This document shows positions 1-5,460 of a stretch of DNA of 11,337 bases, one piece after another. The position numbers and the translations under genes were made by a program. The DNA is taken from positions 1 to 11,337 of the forward strand of contig DJWJ01000037.1 in NCBI GenBank assembly GCA_002440965.1. Reading direction: 5' to 3'. The notes beneath the pieces were generated by a model. It saw nothing but the letters and a program-made list of their open reading frames with translations. It made no database searches and was not told the origin of the DNA. Numbering within the stretch: position 1 is the first letter of the stretch; each line of letters starts with the position of its first letter. The stretch comes from Candidatus Omnitrophica bacterium UBA6233 (lineage in GTDB: Bacteria > Omnitrophota > Gorgyraeia > Gygaellales > Profunditerraquicolaceae).

Positions 1-22
1 AGAGAGAGAGAGAGAGAGAGAG
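1..22. repeat. (AG)11 dinucleotide tract at the window edge
   Basis: Eleven uninterrupted AG units (CT on the minus strand) open the window. If the GTG at 47-49 starts a gene, the tract falls inside its early coding region as alternating Leu-Ser codons, and a change of one unit would shift the frame. A low-complexity tract exactly at a sequence end can also be an assembly or read artefact, so its length should not be trusted. Confidence 0.9.
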
Positions 23-49
23 TACAGACTTATTTATTATATTAGACAC
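1..49 (-). CDS. possible 5' end of a gene running off the left edge
   Basis: A GTG at 49-47 sits 7 bases downstream of a strong Shine-Dalgarno core (GGAGG, 61-57, within AAGGAGGTG), which follows a good promoter at 90-117. The frame is open to the window edge: V-S-N-I-I-N-K-S-V followed by Leu-Ser repeats encoded by the CT tract. Only about 16 codons are visible, so no function can be given. The initiation signals are better than chance, but the low-complexity coding content and the possible edge artefact keep confidence low. It would be the gene after the MFS transporter on the same strand, with its own promoter. Confidence 0.3.
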   Translation of the reverse strand, partial: MSNIINKSVLSLSLSL

Positions 50-54
50 TAACG

Positions 55-63
55 CACCTCCTT
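55..63 (-). promoter_or_regulatory. strong Shine-Dalgarno site before the left-edge GTG
   Basis: The minus strand reads AAGGAGGTG, close to a full anti-Shine-Dalgarno complement, 7 bases from the GTG at 49-47. It is the best ribosome-binding site in the window and the main reason to take the truncated left-edge frame seriously. Confidence 0.5.
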
Positions 64-89
64 GTGGTGTTTTAAGCAGAACAGTTAAA

Positions 90-117
90 ATTATACCATA
101 GAAAAAGCGCGAGGCAA
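90..117 (-). promoter_or_regulatory. sigma-70-type promoter for the left-edge gene
   Basis: On the minus strand TTGCCT (117-112) is followed after 16 bases by TATAAT (95-90). The -10 matches consensus 6/6 and the -35 matches 4/6. Transcription would start near 83, giving a leader of about 35 bases to the GTG at 49. No intrinsic terminator is visible between the MFS stop and this promoter, so readthrough from upstream is also possible. Confidence 0.55.
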
Positions 118-148
118 TATAAATTTTCCTGCAAAAACCGAGTAAATT

Positions 149-1303
149 CTATTTGATTCTTTTAATTAACGGAAGGCACAGGAAACTGGTTATTGCAGAT
201 AAAACAATCAGCCATTTCAGGCCGACAAGCGGCAAAAGATAAGCGCCGGATAAATTACCGGCAATAATCGCTAAATTGCTTACGCTGCATAAAAGAGCAA
301 AAGAAGTTGCTTCCAACCCGGGAATGGAATTTCGCGCCATAAAATCCATCGACATAACCATAATAAACATACCTAAAAAGCTATAAAACATATCGTAAAC
401 AACCGCTGTTACCGGCGTATAATATAAATAACTTAAAGTAAGAATGGCGCCAACGAATACCGACCAGAAAAGCCACTTTTTGATATTTATCCCCTGACTA
501 AATTTATAATATAAAAGCGCTCCGATTATTCCAAAAACCGTAGCGATTGTGCCTAAAATGCCTATCCAGGTTTTAGTCCACAGAAAGGAATCGCGCTGGA
601 TAAACATTAACGGCGTGCCGAAAGAAGGAGAATAACGGTACAAAAATATAAATAACGCGACGATAAGCAAATTTTTATTGGTAAATAGTTTTTTCAAATC
701 AATAGCCAGGCTTGAAGCAGCTTTTTCCACCGGCATATAGTCATCTTCTTTATAAAAATAAGCTGGCAGGCTCACCAGCAGATAAAACGGCACAAGCAGT
801 AAATATCCTGCCTGATAGCCCCACTTCTCCGCAACAAACCCTCCTCCGATTCCCGTAATTAACCCTGCAGCCGAAACAGATGCCCACTGGATGCTTTGGA
901 TTTTTCCGGTAGCTTTATACTTTTTTCCCTCGACGCACATAATCCCGTCAACCGCAACATCCCGAAACGCAGCATTAGCGGAATTTAACATCAATATGGC
1001 AATAAGCAAGAAAATCGGAAGTTGCAATAACCCTACCAACAAAACTAGAATAATATCCAGAGTTAAAGCGATAAAAATCCAGATGCGCTTATTGAAAAAA
1101 TGGTCGATGACATAGCCGATTAAAGGTTTAACAATCCAAGCAAAAATAATAATGCTTGAAAGAACCATTATCTTCTGGGGAGAAAAATTCAGAGTTTCTT
1201 TGAAATAATAGAATAAACCTTGGGAAGGAAGGCCTTCAATGCCTTGGGTAAAGTATACTGAACCGCTTAAGGCAAATATCCAAAATAAATTTTTATTTCT
1301 GAT
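149..1303 (-). CDS. MFS transporter, BT1/folate-biopterin or AmpG-like, non-AUG start
   Basis: A 12-helix secondary transporter of the inner membrane. The substrate cannot be read from sequence. The segment FRDVAVDG after helix 4 resembles the D-[IV]-A-[IV]-D motif region of BT1/FBT and AmpG-like MFS proteins. The first in-frame ATG (1168) would omit helix 1. Upstream of it the frame stays open to a stop at 1327-1325 and encodes a convincing first helix with the motif YFTQGIEGLPSQGL, typical of this group. No ATG, GTG or TTG lies in that stretch. The start drawn here is the ATC at 1303-1301, giving (M)RNKNLFWIFAL and 384 residues, 11 bases inside the secG 3' end. Translational coupling to secG, a +1 frameshift from secG, or a sequence error are alternatives. 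The protein ends in a basic KRIK tail. The gene call is firm; the exact start is not. Confidence 0.8.
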   Translation of the reverse strand: MRNKNLFWIFALSGSVYFTQGIEGLPSQGLFYYFKETLNFSPQKIMVLSSIIIFAWIVKPLIGYVIDHFFNKRIWIFIALTLDIILVLLVGLLQLPIFLLIAILMLNSANAAFRDVAVDGIMCVEGKKYKATGKIQSIQWASVSAAGLITGIGGGFVAEKWGYQAGYLLLVPFYLLVSLPAYFYKEDDYMPVEKAASSLAIDLKKLFTNKNLLIVALFIFLYRYSPSFGTPLMFIQRDSFLWTKTWIGILGTIATVFGIIGALLYYKFSQGINIKKWLFWSVFVGAILTLSYLYYTPVTAVVYDMFYSFLGMFIMVMSMDFMARNSIPGLEATSFALLCSVSNLAIIAGNLSGAYLLPLVGLKWLIVLSAITSFLCLPLIKRIK

Positions 1304-1607
1304 TGGCTTTGGGGGTTTCCTGCTTTACCGGACTTTGCGCTGCCGGAACAGTTACTGTTTTAACATTGGAAAGCAAAGATTTACTCTGCCTTACCGATAA
1401 AATCGCCAAACCCAAACAGGTAAAAAAGAAAATTACCGATAATACGCTGGTTGAACGGGTAAGAAAAGCATTGGTTTTAGTGCCAAACATAGATTCGACT
1501 CCGGCAAAACTTTCAACCAAACCGCTCCCTCTGCCTCGCTGGATTAAAACCAAAGTAATTAGTAAGAAACATACGATTACATGCAGAATAATCATTAACG
1601 TTATCAT
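1293..1607 (-). CDS. secG: SecG, preprotein translocase subunit
   Basis: SecG is the small accessory subunit of the SecYEG channel in the inner membrane. The 104-residue protein has the family layout: helix 1 (about residues 2-21), the conserved LIQRGRGSGL segment (21-30), a cytoplasmic loop with the FG element (SMFGTK), helix 2 (about 51-70), and a polar, Lys/Pro/Gln-rich tail. The ATG at 1607 overlaps the tpiA stop (ATGA), and the ribosome-binding site GAGG lies in the last tpiA codons, so translation is probably coupled to tpiA. It belongs to the pgk transcription unit. tpiA-secG adjacency is common in bacteria. The following MFS frame overlaps its 3' end. Confidence 0.95.
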   Translation of the reverse strand: MITLMIILHVIVCFLLITLVLIQRGRGSGLVESFAGVESMFGTKTNAFLTRSTSVLSVIFFFTCLGLAILSVRQSKSLLSNVKTVTVPAAQSPVKQETPKANQK

Positions 1608-2377
1608 TTTATCACCTCTGCGGCTTTTTTAACGATATCCGCGAAACTTTCAACCTTAAGGCTGGCTCCCCCGACCAGGGCTCCATCCACATCAGGCTGG
1701 TTCATTAATTCGGTTATATTCTCCGGCTTGACACTCCCGCCGTATTGGATCCTGAGCTGGCTTGCCACGTCTTTACCATAAAGCTTGCCTAACAATTCTC
1801 TGATATACTTATGAACTTCCTGAGCTTGGGCCGGCGTTGCAGTTTTACCGGTTCCGATTGCCCAAACCGGTTCATACGCGACAACGATTTTTAAAATATC
1901 ATCCTGCGAAAATCCGGCTAAACCATTTTGGATTTGATCCTCTAAAACATCAAATGTTTCACCGGCTTCTCTCTCTTTCAATAATTCACCGACGCAAACA
2001 ATCGGAGTAAGCGAATTACCCAAAGCTGCTTTAATTTTCTTATTTACTGACTCATTGGTCTCGCCAAAAAACTGCCTGCGCTCAGAATGCCCTATAATAA
2101 CAAAGCTACATCCGGCTTCTTTAAGCATTTTTCCGGATACTTCTCCGGTAAAAGCGCCTTCATCCAGCCAATAAAGGTTTTGTCCGCCAAGCATTATATC
2201 GGATTCAGAAATAACTTCGTAAACTTCGCTTAAAGCCGTAAATGGAGGACAAAGCACAACATCAATCCCCTGTTTATCTAATTTAAAAAGTTCGCGCTTA
2301 AGGCCGTTACTTAATTCAATGGCCTCTTTGATAGTCTTATACATCTTCCAGTTTCCGGCAATTATGGTCTTTCGCAT
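1604..2377 (-). CDS. tpiA: triosephosphate isomerase
   Basis: Cytoplasmic glycolytic and gluconeogenic enzyme that interconverts dihydroxyacetone phosphate and glyceraldehyde 3-phosphate. The 257 residues match the usual TIM-barrel length. Visible landmarks are AGNWKM with Lys11, GHSERR with the electrophilic His97, YEPVWAIGTG with the catalytic base Glu169 followed by the flexible loop, and the phosphate-binding QYGGSV and ALVGGASL segments. All key residues are present. The ATG at 2377 is preceded by GGGGT about 7 bases upstream. That likely Shine-Dalgarno site belongs to the left inverted repeat of the GIY-YIG cassette, so the insertion may have replaced the original ribosome-binding site. 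The stop overlaps the secG start by 4 bases. Confidence 0.97.
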   Translation of the reverse strand: MRKTIIAGNWKMYKTIKEAIELSNGLKRELFKLDKQGIDVVLCPPFTALSEVYEVISESDIMLGGQNLYWLDEGAFTGEVSGKMLKEAGCSFVIIGHSERRQFFGETNESVNKKIKAALGNSLTPIVCVGELLKEREAGETFDVLEDQIQNGLAGFSQDDILKIVVAYEPVWAIGTGKTATPAQAQEVHKYIRELLGKLYGKDVASQLRIQYGGSVKPENITELMNQPDVDGALVGGASLKVESFADIVKKAAEVIK

Positions 2378-2382
2378 CTTAT

Positions 2383-2643
2383 TTACCCCGTTAGAGATAG
2401 GAAACGCTTCAATCTATTCTTCAAATAACGTTTACCCATCCCACTCTTTAAATATCTTTCTCTCGTAAAAGCATCATTCTTGTCTATGCAAGCTTCGTAA
2501 TATATTAACTCAAATGGGCCTCTATTTTTAGTAGAAATTGCCTTGCCCTCATTATGCTCACTGAAGCGTTTCCGTAAATCGACGGTTGTGCCCGTATAAA
2601 ACTTGTTGTCTATTTTGCTACGAATCAAGTAAACATAGACCAT
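2383..2643 (-). CDS. small GIY-YIG nuclease-family protein (COG2827-like)
   Basis: An 86-residue single-domain GIY-YIG protein of the size usual for the UPF0213/YhbQ-like group. The GIY strand reads YVYLI (residues 3-7), the YIG strand is YTG (16-18), Arg26 in RFSEH fits the catalytic arginine, and Glu62 in TRERYLKSG fits the metal-binding glutamate, so the fold looks catalytically intact. The ATG at 2643 is preferred over an in-frame TTG at 2652 because MVYVYLI matches family N-termini and the TTG lies at the inverted-repeat edge. The Shine-Dalgarno site is weak (AGAG). The gene fills the space between two perfect 14-bp inverted repeats; its last residues (SLTG) and stop are encoded by the left repeat. 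The family is predicted to cut DNA, but cellular roles are poorly known. Here it looks like a compact mobile or homing cassette inside a glycolytic operon. Confidence 0.88.
   Translation of the reverse strand: MVYVYLIRSKIDNKFYTGTTVDLRKRFSEHNEGKAISTKNRGPFELIYYEACIDKNDAFTRERYLKSGMGKRYLKNRLKRFLSLTG
2385..2398 (+). repeat. left 14-bp inverted repeat of the GIY-YIG cassette
   Basis: ACCCCGTTAGAGAT on the plus strand, the perfect reverse complement of 2652-2665. On the minus strand it encodes the nuclease C-terminus and the first two bases of its TAA stop reach its edge, and its GGGGT serves as a likely tpiA ribosome-binding site. Confidence 0.95.
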
Positions 2644-2651
2644 GAGTCGCA

Positions 2652-2665
2652 ATCTCTAACGGGGT
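2652..2665 (-). repeat. right 14-bp inverted repeat of the GIY-YIG cassette
   Basis: ACCCCGTTAGAGAT on the minus strand, identical in inverted orientation to 2385-2398. It carries the last pgk codons (CCC CGT TAG), adding Pro-Arg after the family-typical Asp-Lys end. Confidence 0.95.
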
Positions 2666-3843
2666 TTATCAGTCAAAGCAGCAACACCGGGTAAAACTTT
2701 ACCCTCTAAATACTCCAAGCTTGCTCCGCCTCCGGTTGAAATATGCGTCATCTTACTTTCTAATTTAAATTTAGCGATGGCCGCGGCTGTATCTCCGCCG
2801 CCAATAATGGTAACGGCCTTAAGATTAGCCACAAAACCGGCTACCTCTTTTGTTCCGTTAGCAAAAGCATCCATCTCAAAGATCCCTAACGGCCCGTTCC
2901 AAACAATGGTTTTAGCCGAACTTAATTTATCTTCAAATAGCTTAATAGTTTTCGGCCCGATATCGACGGCAATCTTGCCTTCGGGTATAAGGTCGCCAAC
3001 TATTTCGGTTTTGGCATTCGCGTCAATGGTATCGACGATCACATTATCTACCGGAAGCACGATTTCTTTCTTTAAACTCTTGGCTTTTTCTAAAATTGAT
3101 TTGGCTAGATCTAACTTATCTTTTTCTAACTTGGAATTGCCGATTTGTTTGCCTTGCGCCTTTAAAAAAGTGTAGGCCATTCCGCCGCCGACAATGATCG
3201 CATCAGCTTTAGGAAGCAAGTTATCGATCATTCCGATCTTATCGGAAACTTTCGCGCCGCCTAAAATAACCATAAACGGCTTAGCCGGATTTTGCACAGC
3301 GCTACCTAAATATTGGATTTCTTTTTCCAATAGGAAACCTGCGGCGGATTTCAGAAAATGAGTTACTCCTTCGGTCGAAGCGTGAGCGCGGTGTGCCGTT
3401 CCGAAAGCGTCATTCACAAAAATATCGGCTAGGCTTGCCAATTGTTTGGAAAAATTAATGTCATTAGCCTCTTCTTCAACATGAAATCTTAAATTCTCAA
3501 GAAGCACAACCTTCTCTCTGGAAGAATCGATCTCTTTTTTAATATTGTCGCCCACACAATCATTTAAGAATAAAACATCTTGCGCTAAAAACTCTTTTAA
3601 ACGGCTAGCCACGGGCTTCAAACTATATTTAGCTACAACTTTGCCATCCGGCCTGCCTAAATGGCTCATTAATACCAGTTTTTTAACCCCATTATCCAAA
3701 ATATACTTTATCGTAGGCAAGGTCGCACGTATGCGGGTGTCATCGGTAATATTTAAATTGGCGTCCTGCGGCACGTTAAAATCCGCGCGCATCAATACGA
3801 TTTTTCCTTTGAAATCAATGTCTTTTACAGTAAATTTTGCCAT
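2656..3843 (-). CDS. pgk: phosphoglycerate kinase
   Basis: Cytoplasmic glycolytic enzyme that transfers phosphate from 1,3-bisphosphoglycerate to ADP. The 395 residues match the usual two-domain length. The N-domain shows MRADFNVP (18-25), SHLGRP (60-65) and NDAFGTAHRAH (144-154), which bind the phosphoglycerate. The C-domain shows GGAKVSDK (195-202), the nucleotide-site GGGMAYTFL, VWNGPLGIFE, GGGDTAA (348-354) and STGGGASLE (369-377). The ATG at 3843 has a good Shine-Dalgarno (AGAGGAG) 8 bases upstream and the promoter at 3880-3908. It is the first gene of the pgk / GIY-YIG / tpiA / secG / MFS unit. The protein ends TDKPR; the last Pro-Arg and TAG come from the inverted repeat of the inserted cassette. 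No gap gene is adjacent. Confidence 0.97.
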   Translation of the reverse strand: MAKFTVKDIDFKGKIVLMRADFNVPQDANLNITDDTRIRATLPTIKYILDNGVKKLVLMSHLGRPDGKVVAKYSLKPVASRLKEFLAQDVLFLNDCVGDNIKKEIDSSREKVVLLENLRFHVEEEANDINFSKQLASLADIFVNDAFGTAHRAHASTEGVTHFLKSAAGFLLEKEIQYLGSAVQNPAKPFMVILGGAKVSDKIGMIDNLLPKADAIIVGGGMAYTFLKAQGKQIGNSKLEKDKLDLAKSILEKAKSLKKEIVLPVDNVIVDTIDANAKTEIVGDLIPEGKIAVDIGPKTIKLFEDKLSSAKTIVWNGPLGIFEMDAFANGTKEVAGFVANLKAVTIIGGGDTAAAIAKFKLESKMTHISTGGGASLEYLEGKVLPGVAALTDKPR

Positions 3844-3879
3844 TTTTAAAGCTCCTCTTTCTTAAAAAAACAGGAATAT

Positions 3880-3908
3880 AATATATATTAAATACTTTTA
3901 CCTGTCAA
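3880..3908 (-). promoter_or_regulatory. pgk: promoter of the pgk transcription unit
   Basis: On the minus strand a perfect -35 TTGACA (3908-3903) is followed after 17 bases by TATATT (3885-3880), a 5/6 match to the -10. The start point would be near 3873, leaving a leader of about 30 bases with the pgk Shine-Dalgarno site. It lies directly after the small membrane-protein gene and probably drives pgk through the MFS gene. Confidence 0.75.
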
Positions 3909-3920
3909 ACGCTTTTTAGG

Positions 3921-4142
3921 CTACTTTTCAACCCTGCCCTCTATATCGATTACATCTCTTCGCCTGTTGTGGTTGGCAGATGTATGCATACGCCGTAAGC
4001 TAAGATAGGAATTAATCAAAAATAGTAGCAACAAAACTCCTTCAATAGCTAGCCACAAGCTGGTTTTAAAGAATAACTTGCCGAAAAGCAGATTAAATAT
4101 TATTAAAAAAGGCAAAAAGCACCCGCTAAAAACTACAGTCAT
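3921..4142 (-). CDS. hypothetical two-helix small membrane protein
   Basis: I do not recognise a named family. The 73 residues contain two hydrophobic helices (about 4-23 and 27-49) joined by a short basic turn (GKLFFK). A basic, His/Arg-rich cytoplasmic-looking tail follows and ends DVIDIEGRVEK. No cysteine pair or catalytic motif is visible. The ATG at 4142 follows a GA-rich stretch (GAGAGAG about 6-12 bases upstream) that can act as a weak ribosome-binding site. It stands between a repeat island and the pgk promoter, with no partner gene to hint at a role. Its hydrophobic pattern and acidic tail argue for a real gene, not a chance frame. Confidence 0.65.
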   Translation of the reverse strand: MTVVFSGCFLPFLIIFNLLFGKLFFKTSLWLAIEGVLLLLFLINSYLSLRRMHTSANHNRRRDVIDIEGRVEK

Positions 4143-4166
4143 ATTGAAACTCTCTCTCTAGAAATA

Positions 4167-4262
4167 CTCAATGACCAAATCCCAAATCCGAATGAATTTT
4201 TAATTATCCAATTTCCAATTAGAGTTTGAGCCATTGAGAGCTTGTTCGTCATTGGGATTTGG
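4167..4262. repeat. intergenic island of nested imperfect inverted repeats
   Basis: Between the nitroreductase and the small membrane gene, CCAAATCCC (4175-4183) pairs perfectly with GGGATTTGG (4254-4262), and CTCAATG (4167-4173) pairs with CATTGAG (4232-4238). The words TGACCAAATCCC and CAATGAC resemble those in the island at 5366-5460, so both seem to belong to one family of degenerate intergenic repeats. There is no T-run, so this is not a clean terminator. Confidence 0.6.
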
Positions 4263-4275
4263 CGGCAATCAGCCA

Positions 4276-4776
4276 TTAAAACTTTTCCCAATGCAGCACT
4301 TCTTTCAAACTTCTCTTATCCGCGAACTTAAAACAATTCTGGCCTACGGGATAGCCTAGGGCAATTAAACTAACCAGCTTTAAACCGGGCGAAATTCCCA
4401 ATAAACCGGTAACCTCTTTGCAATAAGGTTTTTTATCCCCGGCTACCCAGCACGAGCCGATTCCTAGGGCTGTTGCCGCATTTAAAATATTTACAGTAGC
4501 GCTGCATCCATCTTCAAGGTAATATTTGGTAGCTGAACAAAATATGGCAATACAGGCTTTGGCGCTAGCCATAAATCTCGCGTTCTCGGCCAATTCACCT
4601 ATTTTCTTAAGAGTTTGCGCCTCGGTAATTACTATAAACTCCCAAGGCTGCACATTTCTGGCTGTAGGAGAAAATCTGGCAACCTCAATTAAATCCTCTA
4701 AAACCTTTTTAGGGATATCTTTATCCTGAAAAACGCGCACGCTTCTTCTTAGCTTAAGTATATCCAGGGTATCCAT
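4276..4776 (-). CDS. nitroreductase-family flavoprotein
   Basis: Predicted FMN-dependent NAD(P)H oxidoreductase of the nitroreductase fold; the substrate is unknown. The N-terminal LKLRRSVRVFQDKDI matches the family phosphate/FMN-binding Arg-Arg-Ser start. It continues with the helix VLEDLIEVARFSPTARNVQPWEFIVI, whose N-x-Q-P-W-E is a standard landmark. The centre has the AAxALGIGSCW segment and the end has LIALGYP. At 166 residues it is a compact member. The ATG at 4776 is preferred over one at 4785: the only good Shine-Dalgarno (AAGGA) lies 8 bases before 4776 but touches the 4785 ATG. It follows the YbgC-like gene by about 75 bases and is probably cotranscribed with it. Confidence 0.9.
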   Translation of the reverse strand: MDTLDILKLRRSVRVFQDKDIPKKVLEDLIEVARFSPTARNVQPWEFIVITEAQTLKKIGELAENARFMASAKACIAIFCSATKYYLEDGCSATVNILNAATALGIGSCWVAGDKKPYCKEVTGLLGISPGLKLVSLIALGYPVGQNCFKFADKRSLKEVLHWEKF

Positions 4777-4791
4777 CGCGCCCATCCTTCG

Positions 4792-4854
4792 TTATCTCGC
4801 ATTTTTCCACTCAGGCCCAATACAAACAACCCCCCGAAAAACAGTTTTCTTCAC
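4792..4854 (-). CDS. possible 20-codon ORF between the thioesterase and the nitroreductase
   Basis: A GTG at 4854-4852 overlaps the thioesterase stop (GTGA) and opens a 20-codon frame beginning M-K-K-T-V-F-R-G and ending TAA at 4792. The overlap would allow coupled translation, but there is no Shine-Dalgarno of its own and I know no matching peptide. It could be a real microprotein, a coupling ORF that keeps ribosomes moving to the nitroreductase start, or chance. Confidence 0.2.
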   Translation of the reverse strand: MKKTVFRGVVCIGPEWKNAR

Positions 4855-5243
4855 GAATTCAAAACAGGGAGAAATTGAGCACGGATTGCATCAGGGATAG
4901 CCTGTGGCCGCAAATTTTCATCCACACAAACTAAGATTGTCTTAGCCCTAGTAAGAAGCTTGCCATCCTGATTAAAGATTTCATTTTCAAAAATAATTTT
5001 TACTGCGGAGATTTCGCTAGTCCTTGTTTTAATTTCCAGAATATCGCCATAATGCGCAGACGCCTTATAATCAATCTCCTGACGCGCAACCACAAACATA
5101 GTGCCGCTATCAGCTAACTCTTTAATCGAAAAACCTTTCTCGCTAAAAAATTCTGTGCGCGCCTCTTCTAAAAACTTAAGATAATTAGCATAGTAAACCA
5201 CGCCTCCGCAATCAGTATCGTGATAATAGATCTTTTTTTTCAT
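4851..5243 (-). CDS. acyl-CoA thioesterase, YbgC/4-hydroxybenzoyl-CoA type
   Basis: Hotdog-fold thioesterase predicted to hydrolyse an acyl- or aryl-CoA. The 130 residues match YbgC/FadM-like proteins in length. The signature YHDTDCGGVVYYANYLKF (7-24) holds the catalytic aspartate region and leads into the central hotdog helix (FLEEARTEFF). The later strands IDYKASAHYGDILEIKT and AKTILVCVD are also typical. YbgC proteins often sit with the Tol-Pal genes; here none are visible, so that role is not supported. The ATG at 5243 has AAGGGG as ribosome-binding site about 9 bases upstream. The upstream 216 bases hold tandem heptamers and palindromes and no clear promoter, so expression may depend on readthrough from the pit unit. 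Confidence 0.9.
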   Translation of the reverse strand: MKKKIYYHDTDCGGVVYYANYLKFLEEARTEFFSEKGFSIKELADSGTMFVVARQEIDYKASAHYGDILEIKTRTSEISAVKIIFENEIFNQDGKLLTRAKTILVCVDENLRPQAIPDAIRAQFLPVLNS

Positions 5244-5298
5244 TTTAATAATCCCCTTGGGGTTAAAATTACAAATCGAAAAGCAAAACTATTAATAA

Positions 5299-5347
5299 CA
5301 AAGGCCAAAGGTCAAAGGTCAAAGGTCAAAGGTCAAAGGTCAAAGGT
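5299..5347. repeat. tandem heptamer array, CAAAGG[C/T] x7
   Basis: One CAAAGGC unit is followed by six perfect CAAAGGT units, and two decayed units (CAAAATT, CAAAATA) extend to 5361. It lies between the pit stop and the thioesterase start. A perfect short tandem array in a non-coding gap is a likely variable-number locus; no coding or binding function is evident. Confidence 0.95.
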
Positions 5348-5365
5348 CAAAATTCAAAATAAATC

Positions 5366-5460
5366 TAAATGACAAATACCCAATGACAAAACCTTGGTTT
5401 TGACATTTGTAATTTTGATTTTGAATTTATTTTTGTGCTTTGAATTTTGTCATTTGTCAT
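5366..5460. repeat. palindromic, word-repeat intergenic island
   Basis: An imperfect palindrome at 5382-5407 has 12-base arms around a TT centre (AATGACAAAACC against GGTTTTGACATT, one mismatch). Around it the words TGACAAAT and CAAAATTCAAA recur in both orientations (for example ACAAAT at 5372-5377 against ATTTGTCATT at 5452-5461). On the minus strand it follows the pit stop and might slow or end transcription, but it lacks a GC-rich stem with a T-run. It resembles the island at 4167-4262. Confidence 0.65.

Larger units (their letters stand above)
2385..2665 (-). mobile_element. 281-bp GIY-YIG cassette bounded by perfect inverted repeats
   Basis: The interval starts and ends with the same 14-base sequence in opposite orientation and holds only the GIY-YIG gene plus an 8-base spacer before its ATG. 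It interrupts pgk-tpiA, two genes often adjacent. On the minus strand the flanks are ...GATAA before and AAATAAG... after, so 2 bases (AA) abut both ends as a possible target duplication. Removing the interval plus AA gives ACT GAT AAA TAA G ATG, which ends pgk at Asp-Lys-stop one base before the tpiA ATG. There is no transposase, so movement would depend on the nuclease or on something acting in trans. The element boundary and mobility are inference; the repeats are directly visible. Confidence 0.6.

Noticed and set aside
55..63. CACCTCCTT on the plus strand as the 3' end of 16S rRNA
   Set aside because: The surrounding bases do not match the conserved 16S 3' region, and no rRNA sequence lies upstream.
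54..74. CACC...GGTG hairpin followed by TTTT, read as a plus-strand terminator
   Set aside because: The stem is only 4-5 bp, no plus-strand gene precedes it, and the same bases are better explained as a minus-strand Shine-Dalgarno.
5250..5266. CCCCAAGGGG around the thioesterase ribosome-binding site as a regulatory hairpin
   Set aside because: A 2-base loop is not feasible and the stem would shrink to 3 bp.
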